A DNA stretch of 64,000 nucleotides from Fibrobacter succinogenes (GCA_902779055.1 CACZAD010000016.1:1-64000); one strand, 5' to 3'. Shown: positions 27,248 to 37,382, counted from the stretch's first letter. The notes: generated from the sequence alone by a model not told the origin. Numbers and translations are program-made.

Positions 27248-29323
27248 TTAAGCGTTTGCCTTCTTGAAGTCTTCGACATTCTTGGCATATTCAGCGAGGT
27301 ATTCCTTAGCGGCTGCTGCAACAGCTTCAGGAACATAGCCGAATTCCTTTTCGAGGACGCCAGCCGGAGCAGAAGCACCGAAGCGTTCGAGACCAGAGAC
27401 CTTGCCGAAGCCACCCACGACCTGGGCGAACAGGAGCGGAAGACCGCTGGACTTTGCAAACACCGGAGTCCACGGAGCAATGACACTGTCGCGGTAAGCC
27501 TTGTCCTGCTTGAGGAAGAGTGCCGGGCTGATCATGGAGACCACGCGAACGGCCTTGCCTTCGGCGCGGAGGAGTTCAGCAGCCTGGTGTTCGAGGAGAA
27601 CGTCACTGCCGTTTGCAACCAAAGTAAGTTCCGGCTTCTTGCCCTTAGCGGTGTTGTCGCTAACGATGTAAGCGCCCTTGCGACAAGCCTTGGCTGCTTC
27701 GTAACGGTTGTCACCCGGGAGCGTGTTCACGACCTGGCGAGTGAGGATGAGAGCCGTCGGGCTGTCGTTGTTTTCAAAAGCCATTTCCCATGCAGCGAGC
27801 GTTTCGTAAGCGTCGGCCGGGCGGAGAACGAGCATTTCGGCCTTGCCGCTAGCCTTCGTGAGACTTTCGAGCAAGCGGATCTGCGTTTCGTGTTCGATCG
27901 GCTGGTGCGTCGGGCCGTCTTCGCCCACGCGGAAGCTGTCGTGCGTAAACACGTACTTGACCGGGAGGCCCATGAGAGCGGCCATACGGATAGCCGGCTT
28001 CATAAAGTCACTGAACACGAAGAACGTTGCGCAAATCGGATAGAGACCGCCGTGGAGAGCAATACCGTTTGCAATAGCGCCCATCGTGAGTTCTGCAACG
28101 CCGACCTGGACAAATGCACCCTTGAAGTCGTTAGCGCGGAAGATACCCGTCTTGTCGAGGAATGCCTGCGTGTTGTCGGAGTTCGAAAGGTCTGCAGAGC
28201 TGCAGATGATGTTGTGATAATTTTCGGCGAGGTAGCCAAGAACCGTACCGCTCGTGACGCGAGTTGCAACGCCTTCCTTGATGTTGAGCTTGGAGAGGTC
28301 GATCTTGAGACCCTTACCCGAGAGCCATTCATTGAGGGTTGCGGACTTTTCAGCGTTTTCCTTGTCCCAAGCAGCCTTAGCCTTCTTCCATCCGGCGACC
28401 TGCTTGCGGAGCTCGTTAGCGCGGGCTTCGAAGCCAGCCTTCACATCGTCAAAGACCTGGAACGGATCGTCCGGATTGCCACCGAGATTCTTGACCGTAG
28501 CAGAGGTAGAAGCACCTGCGGCATTGAGCGGCTGACCGTGCGTAGAGACAGCGCCTTCGTAGCTCTTGCCGTCTTCGGCAATAGCGCCCTTGGCCATCGT
28601 GGTGTGACCGTAGACGAGCACCGGCTTTTCGGTTTCGGCCCAAGCGGCCTTGAATGCCTTGCGGAGTTCTGCAATGTTGGAACCGTCGCATTCAATCACG
28701 CGGAAGCCCCAGGATTCGTACTGCTTCACGAAGTCGTGGTCCATCACGTCTTCGGTCTTGCAGCTGAGCTGAACCTGGTTTGCGTCGTAGAAGAAAATGA
28801 GGTTCGAAAGCTTGAGGTGACCAGCAATGCGGCCCACGCCGTATGCGATTTCTTCTTCGAGACCGCCGTCAGAAACGAGGCAAACCGTCTTGTGTTCGAC
28901 GATGGAGCCAAAGCGTTCGACCATGAAGCGTTCGGCGATAGCACCACCGAGAGCAATGCCGTGACCGATGCCGAGCGGGCCCGAGGAGTTTTCAATGCCG
29001 AGGGCAACGTCGACTTCCGGATGGCCCGGAGTGCGGCTGCCAAGCTGGCGGAAGTTCTTCACGTCTTCGAGCGTGAGGCGGTTCGTGAGGACGAGTTCGG
29101 AGTAGAGAAGCGGGCTCATGTGGCCCGGATCCATAAAGAAGCGGTCGCGAGCCATCCAGTTGGCATCGTCCGGATCGTAACGCAAGAATTCAGCAAACAA
29201 AAGCGTGATGGCGTCTGCGGCGCCCATGGCTCCACCCGGATGTCCGGACTTGGCCTTCTGCACCATTGCGGCAGAAAGGATACGGACGTTGTCAGCTGCT
29301 TTTGTAACTAATGAATCTTGCAC
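27248..29323 (-). CDS. tkt: Transketolase
   Basis: 691 residues, full length, cytoplasmic thiamine-diphosphate enzyme of the non-oxidative pentose phosphate pathway. Motifs: KSGHPGGAMGAAD, GPLGIGHGIA, the cofactor motif DGGLEEEIAYG...YDANQVQL, and in the pyrimidine domain THDSFRVGEDGPTHQP. The cofactor motif reads SDGGLEE where GDG is usual. The start is a GTG at 29321-29323 with AAGGGG upstream. A terminator follows and nrdR lies beyond it in the same orientation. Confidence 0.96.
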   Translation of the reverse strand: MQDSLVTKAADNVRILSAAMVQKAKSGHPGGAMGAADAITLLFAEFLRYDPDDANWMARDRFFMDPGHMSPLLYSELVLTNRLTLEDVKNFRQLGSRTPGHPEVDVALGIENSSGPLGIGHGIALGGAIAERFMVERFGSIVEHKTVCLVSDGGLEEEIAYGVGRIAGHLKLSNLIFFYDANQVQLSCKTEDVMDHDFVKQYESWGFRVIECDGSNIAELRKAFKAAWAETEKPVLVYGHTTMAKGAIAEDGKSYEGAVSTHGQPLNAAGASTSATVKNLGGNPDDPFQVFDDVKAGFEARANELRKQVAGWKKAKAAWDKENAEKSATLNEWLSGKGLKIDLSKLNIKEGVATRVTSGTVLGYLAENYHNIICSSADLSNSDNTQAFLDKTGIFRANDFKGAFVQVGVAELTMGAIANGIALHGGLYPICATFFVFSDFMKPAIRMAALMGLPVKYVFTHDSFRVGEDGPTHQPIEHETQIRLLESLTKASGKAEMLVLRPADAYETLAAWEMAFENNDSPTALILTRQVVNTLPGDNRYEAAKACRKGAYIVSDNTAKGKKPELTLVANGSDVLLEHQAAELLRAEGKAVRVVSMISPALFLKQDKAYRDSVIAPWTPVFAKSSGLPLLFAQVVGGFGKVSGLERFGASAPAGVLEKEFGYVPEAVAAAAKEYLAEYAKNVEDFKKANA

Positions 29324-29409
29324 GGTCTAACCCCTTTAGAGTTTTGTTTTTACGCGGCAAATTTAGTTTTTTTACAATTTTCTCTCAAGGTTATAATTAT
29401 AAAACTATC

Positions 29410-32400
29410 TTATTTCTTTCTTTTCACGCCCATTTTAACTAACCGCTGTTCAGAATGGCCGTCCTTGAACTTGAAATCGATACGCCATATATATATACCT
29501 GAACCGACGAGACGACCCGAACTGGAGCGCTTATTCCAGGTCAAAAAGCCCGTTTTTGCGCAATTTTCGCCATTTCCACGGATTTCTTGCGTCATCTCGC
29601 CATTTTCACCAAATTTCTGCGTAAACGAAGTCACGGCACCCGAAAGTCCATCGTAAATGATCACGCTAGCCTTGTAAGGCATGATACTTGCCACCCTGAT
29701 GGCAGCCAACGAATCCGGCAGGCGACTCCATTCCTCCTCACCAGGAGCAATCCACTTCGTCTTTTGGCGCCCCCCACTCACAGCAGGTGCCGGAGCCACC
29801 TCATACAGGTACGACTCCCCGTTACCGCCCGTAACTTTCACGCCACCGCGCCCCATAGAATTACCTTCGGCATCAACATAGGAAGCCTTCGAATTCGTCC
29901 TGATGCAGTCTCCAGTCTTGAGGAAATGTTTTTTCAGCACGAGATTCCAGACAATTCCAAGAGAATCCTTTTTGATGACATCGTCGACAATCAGCGCCTG
30001 GTTCACGGAATCCTCGCAACTCGAAGCGTAGACAAACAGATTTTTCCAGGCATCGTCCTTGCCCTTATTCTTGATTTTTTCGGACATCGTCACCACCAAC
30101 GTGTCCGGCGGAACTTCTTCGACATTTTTCAGGTACCGTCCAAGAGAGATGATTCCCGGATGCTTCACCGCCCCGACAGGAACCGCCCCAACTTTATCCT
30201 TGACCTTTATCTTTTGCGAGAACACGCCCTTCGCGCCCTTCAGTTTAAGGTACGGCGCCTTACCCGCATCGGCGGCAGTCACCCCATACTCAAACGGACT
30301 TTTCAGCTGAGCTTCGAACCATAAGCGGTTCTGCACCGCCTTAAAACGATTCTTGGATACGCTACGCCAAGTGCCTCCGGCCTTGTTCCAATACAGGGTA
30401 TCAATACCTTCAAGGTCATCTTTCAACGGATCAATGAATTTGATTCGAACAGAATCCGCCTTGCCATCCAAATCCATATCATAAATCTCGGCATACTCGA
30501 CAGGAATGTAATTCGAGAACACGATTAATGAATCCCGTTTAGACATCGACGACTTGTCGCCCTTGATCCACGGCTGGATTTTAACACGGTTTATGGTCTT
30601 GTGGAAATCGAATACGCCATCCAGTTCCGAACGATCCAATTCAGATTCCTCTTCGACAAAACGGAACACACCCTGGTATTCAAACGTAGAAGTATATTCT
30701 CCCGTTTCGACCGCCTTCACCCACAGGGAATCGTCCTTGTCCGTAAGCAGCAACAGTTTCAAGGTATCCACTTCATGGATCGATTCACTGAACGCCGTCA
30801 CCCTGATACGGAAGTCAGCGGCAACCCCAGTCTGCACAGAATCCAGATCCTCGTCCTTGTCCGTTTCCAGGAATCGATAGCTGTAACTTACGGAATCCTT
30901 GATATAGACGGTATCACGGGCAAAAGTCTTAAAGAGCGGATCCTTATATTCAACCACCATCGTATCGAGTGAAGCACACGAAATTTTTCCATCGTCCTTT
31001 TCGGGCGTACGTTCGTCCTTGCTCAGCTTATCGAAATTCTCGTACAGGCCGCTCCGCTTTTCAACAAGAAGAATCTCGCTTTCTACATCCCCCGACGCAA
31101 GGCAAGAAAGCTTCACATAAACGGAATCGTTCACTTCAGTGAAGTCTTCCGTCTTTAGAGTCAGCCCGATAACCTCAGTCGTTCGTCCAACAGGCGCCTT
31201 CGACGAATCCTTGTTCACAATGGCTATGGAATCCTTCACTTCGGGAACGTAAACCAGACGTCCGCATACCGGGATCCACACATTTTCTCTTTTGGGCCAA
31301 CGAACACTACTGCCCACACCATCGATTGCACGGACATAGATTTCTCCGATGCCCGAAGCAAATGCGCCGGCCGGAACCAAAGCCTCCCAGACATCACCCT
31401 TTTGCGTCATTGCGATTTCGTCGAACAGCACGGACGAAGAATCCCTGTAATACAAGGTAGCGTCATGAACTCCATCCTCGTCAGTGATGGTAAAGCGCAT
31501 TTTTCCGTCACGTCGCTTTATATCGATACAATTCAAAGAATCCATCTCGACAACAGGAACTTCGTTTTCCACGGGAATCGTATAGGGCTGTTTAAACGGA
31601 CTAGGAACAGATGGCGTCCCCCCAATCAATCCCTGCGCACTCGTCGCAAACACGTAAAAATCAAGCCCCGGATAAGTCACCAGAGAATCAGGGACGACAA
31701 ACGTCCACAAGCTATCCTTGACGTGAGTCATTTCATACCTTCTGAAATCCATAATCGTCAAGCTGGAGCCTCGCATATAAAGCGTCACGCTTTCAAGAGA
31801 ATCCTTAGTGTTCACGTAGACCGAGATTTCGAGCGACTGATCAGCCTTCTGATTAACACCGACCAAGTCCCAAGTCTCTTCGGTCAGCTCCACATCAGGC
31901 GGCATAAAATCTTCGTTCCAAAAGACGGAATCAATAGCGCTCTTATGCAAGAAATCCGTCTTGACCGCTACCGTATGGGTATCCCCATCCAAGACCGTAT
32001 CAGGACTCTGGAAACACAGAACATAACGTTCCTGGACCGTCCCGCGGATTGCCATATAGAGGCTCGTCAGTTCCGAAGCGTTCTTTGCATACGAAAAGGA
32101 ACCGCCCGTACCTTCAGCCAATTCCGTCAACGGGCTCAAATTGGCCGATTCAACAGCGATTGAATATATGGTCGTATTCAGACGGTTTGCCAGATACGTG
32201 ACATCCGATGTCGTCACCTTTTCTTTTCCATTGTCCCCATCCGAAAAGACAATGACCGCCGTCGTATTTATTTCTCCAATCAACTGCTGGACACCAAGCA
32301 GCGTTCCCGTCCTGATATTCGTATTGCCGCCAGCCTTTAGGCTATCGACGGACTGCAGCAACAAACTTTTGTCCGAAGTCATCGTTTGGTGGACTATGGC

Positions 32401-33039
32401 CAACGAATCCCCCATAAAACCGACAATCGCCGTTCTGTCGTAAGGGCCCATTTCGTTGACAAACCGACGGATGGCATCCTTCGCCTTTTCCATACGGGAG
32501 TTTTCTTCCATCGAACCACTTTCGTCCACCACCAGCGCGACCGATATGCCGCTAACATTCTGGATCGTCGTGACCTGGGGTGTCAAGGAAGCTCCATCCT
32601 GGAACAGTTCAAAGTCCGAAGGCTCAAGCCCGACAATCGGCAACCCATTACGCTTATCGACCACCGACACATGGGCGCAAATTCCCGGGTAATTGCTTAG
32701 ATCCAGGTTAGTAATCGAGACATCGGGCTCTGCGGCAGAATCCAGAACGTAATTGGCACGGATAGAACAAAAATCCGATTCCGGTTTAACACGTGTCGTA
32801 GCATTCTTCGGATCCGTAATTTTTACTGAGCCCGCAACTTTAGTCCATGAATCAAAAACATAGCCGCCATAAGGGATGGCATAAACAAGGGTATCGGTAC
32901 CGGGAGACAAATAGACATCACCAGAAGGAACAGCAAGCCCCTTCTTCGATTCGATAGACAAATGGAGAACGCCCTGTTTCTCGGCCGCATAGCAAAAAAG
33001 ACTGAATAAAGCAAAAATCAATGATACGACACGAATCAT
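29410..33039 (-). CDS. Large secreted VWA-domain protein with FlgD-like C-terminal sorting domain
   Basis: 1209 residues. Signal peptide (1-18, ending FCYA), a short Ig-like N-domain, then a von Willebrand A domain (about 155-345) with an intact MIDAS (DESGS, the Thr of GGNTNIRTG, and FSDGDNG). Ig-like beta domains fill the middle. A Ca-loop module (DMDLDGKADSVRIKF) at about residue 855 resembles those in the GH9 enzymes. The end is an FlgD-like domain (WNKRSSSGRLVGSGIYIWRI) finishing MGVKRKK. It is probably exported by a type IX-like route and acts in adhesion or surface assembly. GGGGAGAG precedes the ATG. Target unknown. Confidence 0.85.
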   Translation of the reverse strand: MIRVVSLIFALFSLFCYAAEKQGVLHLSIESKKGLAVPSGDVYLSPGTDTLVYAIPYGGYVFDSWTKVAGSVKITDPKNATTRVKPESDFCSIRANYVLDSAAEPDVSITNLDLSNYPGICAHVSVVDKRNGLPIVGLEPSDFELFQDGASLTPQVTTIQNVSGISVALVVDESGSMEENSRMEKAKDAIRRFVNEMGPYDRTAIVGFMGDSLAIVHQTMTSDKSLLLQSVDSLKAGGNTNIRTGTLLGVQQLIGEINTTAVIVFSDGDNGKEKVTTSDVTYLANRLNTTIYSIAVESANLSPLTELAEGTGGSFSYAKNASELTSLYMAIRGTVQERYVLCFQSPDTVLDGDTHTVAVKTDFLHKSAIDSVFWNEDFMPPDVELTEETWDLVGVNQKADQSLEISVYVNTKDSLESVTLYMRGSSLTIMDFRRYEMTHVKDSLWTFVVPDSLVTYPGLDFYVFATSAQGLIGGTPSVPSPFKQPYTIPVENEVPVVEMDSLNCIDIKRRDGKMRFTITDEDGVHDATLYYRDSSSVLFDEIAMTQKGDVWEALVPAGAFASGIGEIYVRAIDGVGSSVRWPKRENVWIPVCGRLVYVPEVKDSIAIVNKDSSKAPVGRTTEVIGLTLKTEDFTEVNDSVYVKLSCLASGDVESEILLVEKRSGLYENFDKLSKDERTPEKDDGKISCASLDTMVVEYKDPLFKTFARDTVYIKDSVSYSYRFLETDKDEDLDSVQTGVAADFRIRVTAFSESIHEVDTLKLLLLTDKDDSLWVKAVETGEYTSTFEYQGVFRFVEEESELDRSELDGVFDFHKTINRVKIQPWIKGDKSSMSKRDSLIVFSNYIPVEYAEIYDMDLDGKADSVRIKFIDPLKDDLEGIDTLYWNKAGGTWRSVSKNRFKAVQNRLWFEAQLKSPFEYGVTAADAGKAPYLKLKGAKGVFSQKIKVKDKVGAVPVGAVKHPGIISLGRYLKNVEEVPPDTLVVTMSEKIKNKGKDDAWKNLFVYASSCEDSVNQALIVDDVIKKDSLGIVWNLVLKKHFLKTGDCIRTNSKASYVDAEGNSMGRGGVKVTGGNGESYLYEVAPAPAVSGGRQKTKWIAPGEEEWSRLPDSLAAIRVASIMPYKASVIIYDGLSGAVTSFTQKFGENGEMTQEIRGNGENCAKTGFLTWNKRSSSGRLVGSGIYIWRIDFKFKDGHSEQRLVKMGVKRKK

Positions 33040-33155
33040 TTTCTCTCCCCAGCAAATTTTTGCAGTATGATAAACAAAACTACATTTTGTCTTTTTTAAA
33101 TATAAAGATTATTTTTTAATGGGAGCAATAAAAACGAGAAAAAAACAGGTTAACT

Positions 33156-33827
33156 ATGTTTTCGTTCAAGAATCACATTCTAAAAACAGCGTTATTGTTG
33201 TTCATATTCCTTGGAACAGCAAATGCCGTTGAACTTAGAACGCTAGTTCAATTTGATTTTCCGTCCAAAATTTCTGTCGGCAAGAATGCAAAAGGCGTCA
33301 TAAACGAAAAGGATCTGGATGTAGACGCCGTCTTAATCGGTGGCGCCGAGCTCAATTACGTGGCAGAATTCAGCCAATTCCACTACGGTTTCGGTTGCGC
33401 CTACAAGAGCGCTCAAAAAAACAAGAATGCCGAAATCACTCCAGCCACCATTCCTGTCAATATCAACCTGTCTTACGTTTTTAACATCAGGGAGCAAATC
33501 TTTTTAGCCAACAATTTCAAACGAGACAATTTTTCCCCCTACCTCATCGCAAGAGTCGGTACGTTATTTCCGCTCTCTACGGACAGCCATTGGTGGAGAC
33601 GCCCTTTCCACTTTTTTGCCGAGGGCGGTTTTGGCATAGTCATGCCGTTTAACATTGGGCTCGAAGTGAATTACAACTTTTCTTCCATGCGGAAATCTTT
33701 CAGCGACAAGCATACCGATTTTCGCGTGAATTCTGGGCGTCTAGGCATCCAGCTTTCCATGGGATTCGAGCTTTCTTACGATAGAATTTACAAACCGAAC
33801 CACAAAGTTATCGAAGACGCTCCTTAA
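33156..33827 (+). CDS. Putative outer-membrane beta-barrel protein
   Basis: 223 residues, function unknown. Signal peptide (KTALLLFIFLGTANA) followed by alternating aromatic/hydrophobic strands (FHYGFGCAYKS, FSPYLIARVGTLFPL, FFAEGGFGIVMPF, RLGIQLSMGFEL), as in small OmpA/OmpW-like barrels. It is divergent from the VWA protein gene; the 116-bp gap between them is AT-rich and must hold both promoters. Confidence 0.65.
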   Translation: MFSFKNHILKTALLLFIFLGTANAVELRTLVQFDFPSKISVGKNAKGVINEKDLDVDAVLIGGAELNYVAEFSQFHYGFGCAYKSAQKNKNAEITPATIPVNINLSYVFNIREQIFLANNFKRDNFSPYLIARVGTLFPLSTDSHWWRRPFHFFAEGGFGIVMPFNIGLEVNYNFSSMRKSFSDKHTDFRVNSGRLGIQLSMGFELSYDRIYKPNHKVIEDAP

Positions 33828-33866
33828 ACAAAAAATCCCGGAGCCCCCATTAGTTATATTTTACCT

Positions 33867-36422
33867 ATGAAATTATTTATAAATGATATTTTGAAAAATC
33901 TTAAATTTCCCGGCACCATCGTAGGCATTGTAATAGCCCTCGCCATTCCCTTCCTTATCTACCTCGCCCCAAACATCAAGCATAGGGAACTCATCCGGCA
34001 GCTAGACCTGAACCTCCCTCTCCCACTTTTTGGAGTACAGCTTGTCGCAGGCATTGTCCTTTTCTGCATTTTGAACAAGGATTTTAGAGAATGGTTCAAG
34101 AGCATTCTCCCCGAAAAATCCGTCAGCATCATGGCGCTCGTCTTTGCTGTCGCCGTTTCGGCTTTCACGTTCACCCAAATCGAAGCCCGCCACCGCGTCC
34201 AGAGCGACGAAAGCATCTTCATGTCCGTCGCCCAGAACATGTACTACAACAACGAATCCGGGACCTGCAACCAGGGCGAATTCGACAACGGCGGACTGAC
34301 ATGCCATTCCAAGTCCAACAGTTTCAAGACCAAGGGACTTTCGTTCCTGTACTATCTCGGCATGCCGATCTTCGGCAACGACCTGCACTGGATTTTCACG
34401 GCCGAAAGCCTGATGCTCCCGCTTTCGTTCTTGCTGATGTTCCTTGCAATTGTCGCCTGGACTAGGCAGCCCCTGCTCGCATTCTTTGCAGCCCTCCTCA
34501 TGGCAATTCAACCGACGGTGATGTTCCAGTACCGTGCCATGTCCGTCGAACCGCTCTACATTTTCCTTTCGGCTCTTTCGCTCCTCTTCTTCAAGTGGGC
34601 CTACGACAGGAACACGGTAAAGCACTGGGCTCTCCTCGCCCTGACCCTCGCCTTCTTTGCCCAGACCCGCCAAGAAACAATCTTCTGCATTTTTGCATTT
34701 GTCCTCTTTGCACTCCCGCGCCTTCTCGACAAGCAAGACGCCAAGGCTCCCGTATTTTTCGTCCTCCTTTCCCTCTTCTCTGTCCCAGCACTCCTCACGA
34801 TTAGCTATTTCCAGGGGTTCGGTTTCCAGGGCGGAGAGTTCGAAGCTCACGGTCACTTCTTTGAAGACCTCGCCAAGAACTGGGAAGTGATGACCATGAA
34901 GCTCGACAAGAACGGCTCCCTCGTGAACCCGTTCCTCAGCTACTTCAACTACCTGTTTGCAGTCGGCGCCATCTATCTCGTCTATCGCGCGATCGTAGAT
35001 GCCAAGAAGAAGAACTTCTTCTACCTCAAGATTCTCGCCTTCCTGCTGCTGTACCACGTCCAGACATTTATGATCCTGGAAAACGTCTCCGGCGACTTCT
35101 CCATCGAAATCAACCAGCGTTATAGCCTGGTGATGCTCCCGACGATGGCCTTTGTGGCCGCATTGCCGGTCACCCACTTTGTCCAGTACTTTACAACTCC
35201 AAGCAACAGCACCGTCAATAACGGCAAGACCACACTCCTCGTCATGTTGATTGTCGCCTTGGCCTTCACCGGTTGGACATTCCATTACAAGAAAGACTTC
35301 AATAACAACATCATGTACAACCGCAACCACCTGACCATCGAAGAACACGAAATTCTCGGTTGGCTCAAGGAACAGCCCAAGGCCGAACGCTTCTTCATTT
35401 ACGGCCGTCCGTGGCATTTCGTCGGTTACGGCGTCTCGTCCATCCATTACGACAACGCCCGCAAGATGAGCGACTCGCAGATGAAGGACCTCATCGAAAA
35501 GTACAAGGGAGAAGTCTACTACATCCGCGGACTGGATTGCTGGGATAGCCACACGTACCACAAAAAAGCTGTGGAACACCGCATCGCAACAACCTGTGAC
35601 GTTTTTGAACGCGAAATGGACATGACGGGTGTCAAGAACATCTTGATTACCAACAACTACTGGGTACAAATCGCCAAGTTCAACGGCCGCAAGAACTACA
35701 CCCCCGAAAAGATCATCAAGGTGAGCGAAATCGAGGTTTCCCCCGCCGATTCTACCGGAGCTGGCAACACACAGCTCAATGTTCAATACGACCTCAAGGA
35801 ACAGAGCAGCACGACTCGAAGCTGGAACATCTCGATCTACCTCAACAACACAACGGTCAACAGCGCTCCGTACAAGGCTGGCAGCTACAACCAGGAAATT
35901 CCATTAGCGCAACTGCAGCCCGGTTTTAACCAGGTACGTTTCGTTGTACAGGACAACGCCACCCACAGCAAGCTTGCCGATATTTCGAAGACCTACTTCG
36001 AAAAGGCAAACGGAGCCGTGGCCCTCACGGACTACCCCATCGAAAGCCACACGCAGGAATGGGGCAAGATGCACAAGAACGAGAGCATCGAAGGCAACCG
36101 TTTTAACGTCAATGGACAGCTTTTCACTAATGGATTTGGCACCCACGCCGCATCAACAACAGTTTTTGACGTTGGCAAAAAGTTCTCGAAGATCCGTTTT
36201 GCCACAGGGCTTGACGACGAATCCCTTTGCAGCGAAGGCGTCGCCGTTGAAGTTCTCGGAGACGGCAATTCCATCGCCAAGACGCAATTCTTCCAGAACG
36301 GCTCCGTACAGCAGGTTGAAGCAAACATCAGCGGAATCCAGAAGTTGACGATCAAGACTATGCCCAAGAAGGGCATCAATTGCAGTCATGTGGACATCAT
36401 CAACCCCGTCTTGATTCCTTAA
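33867..36422 (+). CDS. Membrane glycosyltransferase (ArnT/PMT-like) fused to an NPCBM domain
   Basis: 851 residues. About 11 to 12 transmembrane helices (to about residue 480) with the family's acidic pair in the first periplasmic loop (HRVQSDESIFMSVAQNMYY), as in enzymes that use polyprenyl-phosphate sugars. A soluble stretch, a beta-sandwich (about 620-715) and an NPCBM-type carbohydrate-binding domain (about 718-851, GFGTHAASTTVFDVG, ATGLDDES) follow. It probably moves a sugar from undecaprenyl phosphate, made by the next gene, onto a periplasmic acceptor. The fused binding domain is unusual. The start at 33867 has only a weak ribosome site. Confidence 0.8.
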   Translation: MKLFINDILKNLKFPGTIVGIVIALAIPFLIYLAPNIKHRELIRQLDLNLPLPLFGVQLVAGIVLFCILNKDFREWFKSILPEKSVSIMALVFAVAVSAFTFTQIEARHRVQSDESIFMSVAQNMYYNNESGTCNQGEFDNGGLTCHSKSNSFKTKGLSFLYYLGMPIFGNDLHWIFTAESLMLPLSFLLMFLAIVAWTRQPLLAFFAALLMAIQPTVMFQYRAMSVEPLYIFLSALSLLFFKWAYDRNTVKHWALLALTLAFFAQTRQETIFCIFAFVLFALPRLLDKQDAKAPVFFVLLSLFSVPALLTISYFQGFGFQGGEFEAHGHFFEDLAKNWEVMTMKLDKNGSLVNPFLSYFNYLFAVGAIYLVYRAIVDAKKKNFFYLKILAFLLLYHVQTFMILENVSGDFSIEINQRYSLVMLPTMAFVAALPVTHFVQYFTTPSNSTVNNGKTTLLVMLIVALAFTGWTFHYKKDFNNNIMYNRNHLTIEEHEILGWLKEQPKAERFFIYGRPWHFVGYGVSSIHYDNARKMSDSQMKDLIEKYKGEVYYIRGLDCWDSHTYHKKAVEHRIATTCDVFEREMDMTGVKNILITNNYWVQIAKFNGRKNYTPEKIIKVSEIEVSPADSTGAGNTQLNVQYDLKEQSSTTRSWNISIYLNNTTVNSAPYKAGSYNQEIPLAQLQPGFNQVRFVVQDNATHSKLADISKTYFEKANGAVALTDYPIESHTQEWGKMHKNESIEGNRFNVNGQLFTNGFGTHAASTTVFDVGKKFSKIRFATGLDDESLCSEGVAVEVLGDGNSIAKTQFFQNGSVQQVEANISGIQKLTIKTMPKKGINCSHVDIINPVLIP

Positions 36423-36464
36423 AATTCTATATTGTACGAAAAACAACTCAAATAAATTAGCATT

Positions 36465-37382
36465 ATGTTACTTTCAGTCATCGTTCCCGTTTTTAACGAA
36501 GAAGAAATCGTCGCAGAAACATTCCGCGTCTTGGAAGAGGAACTCAAGGACATCGAACACGAACTCATTTTCGTGAACGACGGCTCCAAGGACCGCACCC
36601 GCGAAATCCTGGAAGGCCTGCTCCCCGCTACCCCGAACAACAAGATTATCAACTTCAGCCGCAACTTCGGCCACCAGGCCGCGTTCAGTGCCGGTCTCGA
36701 CCACGCCCAGGGTGCCGCAGTCGTCATCATCGACGGCGACCTCCAGGATCCGCCGAGTCTCATTCCGGTTATGATGGAAAAGTGGCGCGAAGGTTACCAG
36801 GTCGTTTACGCCCAGCGCAACAAGCGTGCCGGCGAAACGCTCTTTAAGCGCTTTACGGCATTCTGCTTCTACCGCATCATCGGAAAGCTCACGAGCATCG
36901 ACATTCCTCCTGACACTGGCGACTTTAGACTTATGGACCGCTGCGTCGTGAACCAGCTCAAGAACCTCCCCGAACGTAGCCGCTTCTTGCGCGGCCTCGT
37001 CTGCTGGGTCGGCTTCAAGAAGATTGGCGTCAAGTACGACCGCGCAGAACGCACCGCAGGCACTTCGAAGTACCCGCTCAAGAAGATGCTCCGTCTTGCC
37101 TTCGACGGCATCACGGGCTTCAGCTCTGCACCGCTCAAGATCAGCTTCTATATGGGCCTTTTTGCAACAATCGTCGGCTTTGGCGTGTTCATCTGGTCGA
37201 TTCTCGAAAAGTTCCTCTCCCCTGCGACAACGGTTCCCGGCTGGGCATCCCTCATGACCGCCATCGTGTTCTTCGCAGGCGTTCAGCTTTTGACCATCGG
37301 TATCCTCGGCGAATACATCGGACGAATCTACGACGAAGTCAAGCAGCGTCCGCTGTACATCGAAGATAACAGCAAAAACTGA
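36465..37382 (+). CDS. Polyprenyl-phosphate glycosyltransferase (GtrB/DPM1-like, GT2)
   Basis: 305 residues. N-terminal GT-A domain with VIVPVFNEEE, VNDGSKD, the DxD-type motif DGDLQDPP, and a D-F-R acceptor motif (DTGDFRLMDR), followed by two C-terminal transmembrane helices, matching GtrB/ArnC-type enzymes. It would transfer a sugar from its nucleotide form to undecaprenyl phosphate on the cytoplasmic face. It lies 42 bp after the membrane glycosyltransferase, forming the classic two-gene donor/transferase system. Confidence 0.9.
   Translation: MLLSVIVPVFNEEEIVAETFRVLEEELKDIEHELIFVNDGSKDRTREILEGLLPATPNNKIINFSRNFGHQAAFSAGLDHAQGAAVVIIDGDLQDPPSLIPVMMEKWREGYQVVYAQRNKRAGETLFKRFTAFCFYRIIGKLTSIDIPPDTGDFRLMDRCVVNQLKNLPERSRFLRGLVCWVGFKKIGVKYDRAERTAGTSKYPLKKMLRLAFDGITGFSSAPLKISFYMGLFATIVGFGVFIWSILEKFLSPATTVPGWASLMTAIVFFAGVQLLTIGILGEYIGRIYDEVKQRPLYIEDNSKN

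Noticed and set aside
27587..29311. 574-codon plus-strand frame over transketolase
   Set aside because: The minus strand encodes a complete transketolase with all motifs; the opposite frame has none.
34002..35786. 594-codon minus-strand frame opposite the membrane glycosyltransferase
   Set aside because: Hydrophilic, Glu-rich antisense of a transmembrane gene; no start signal or domain.
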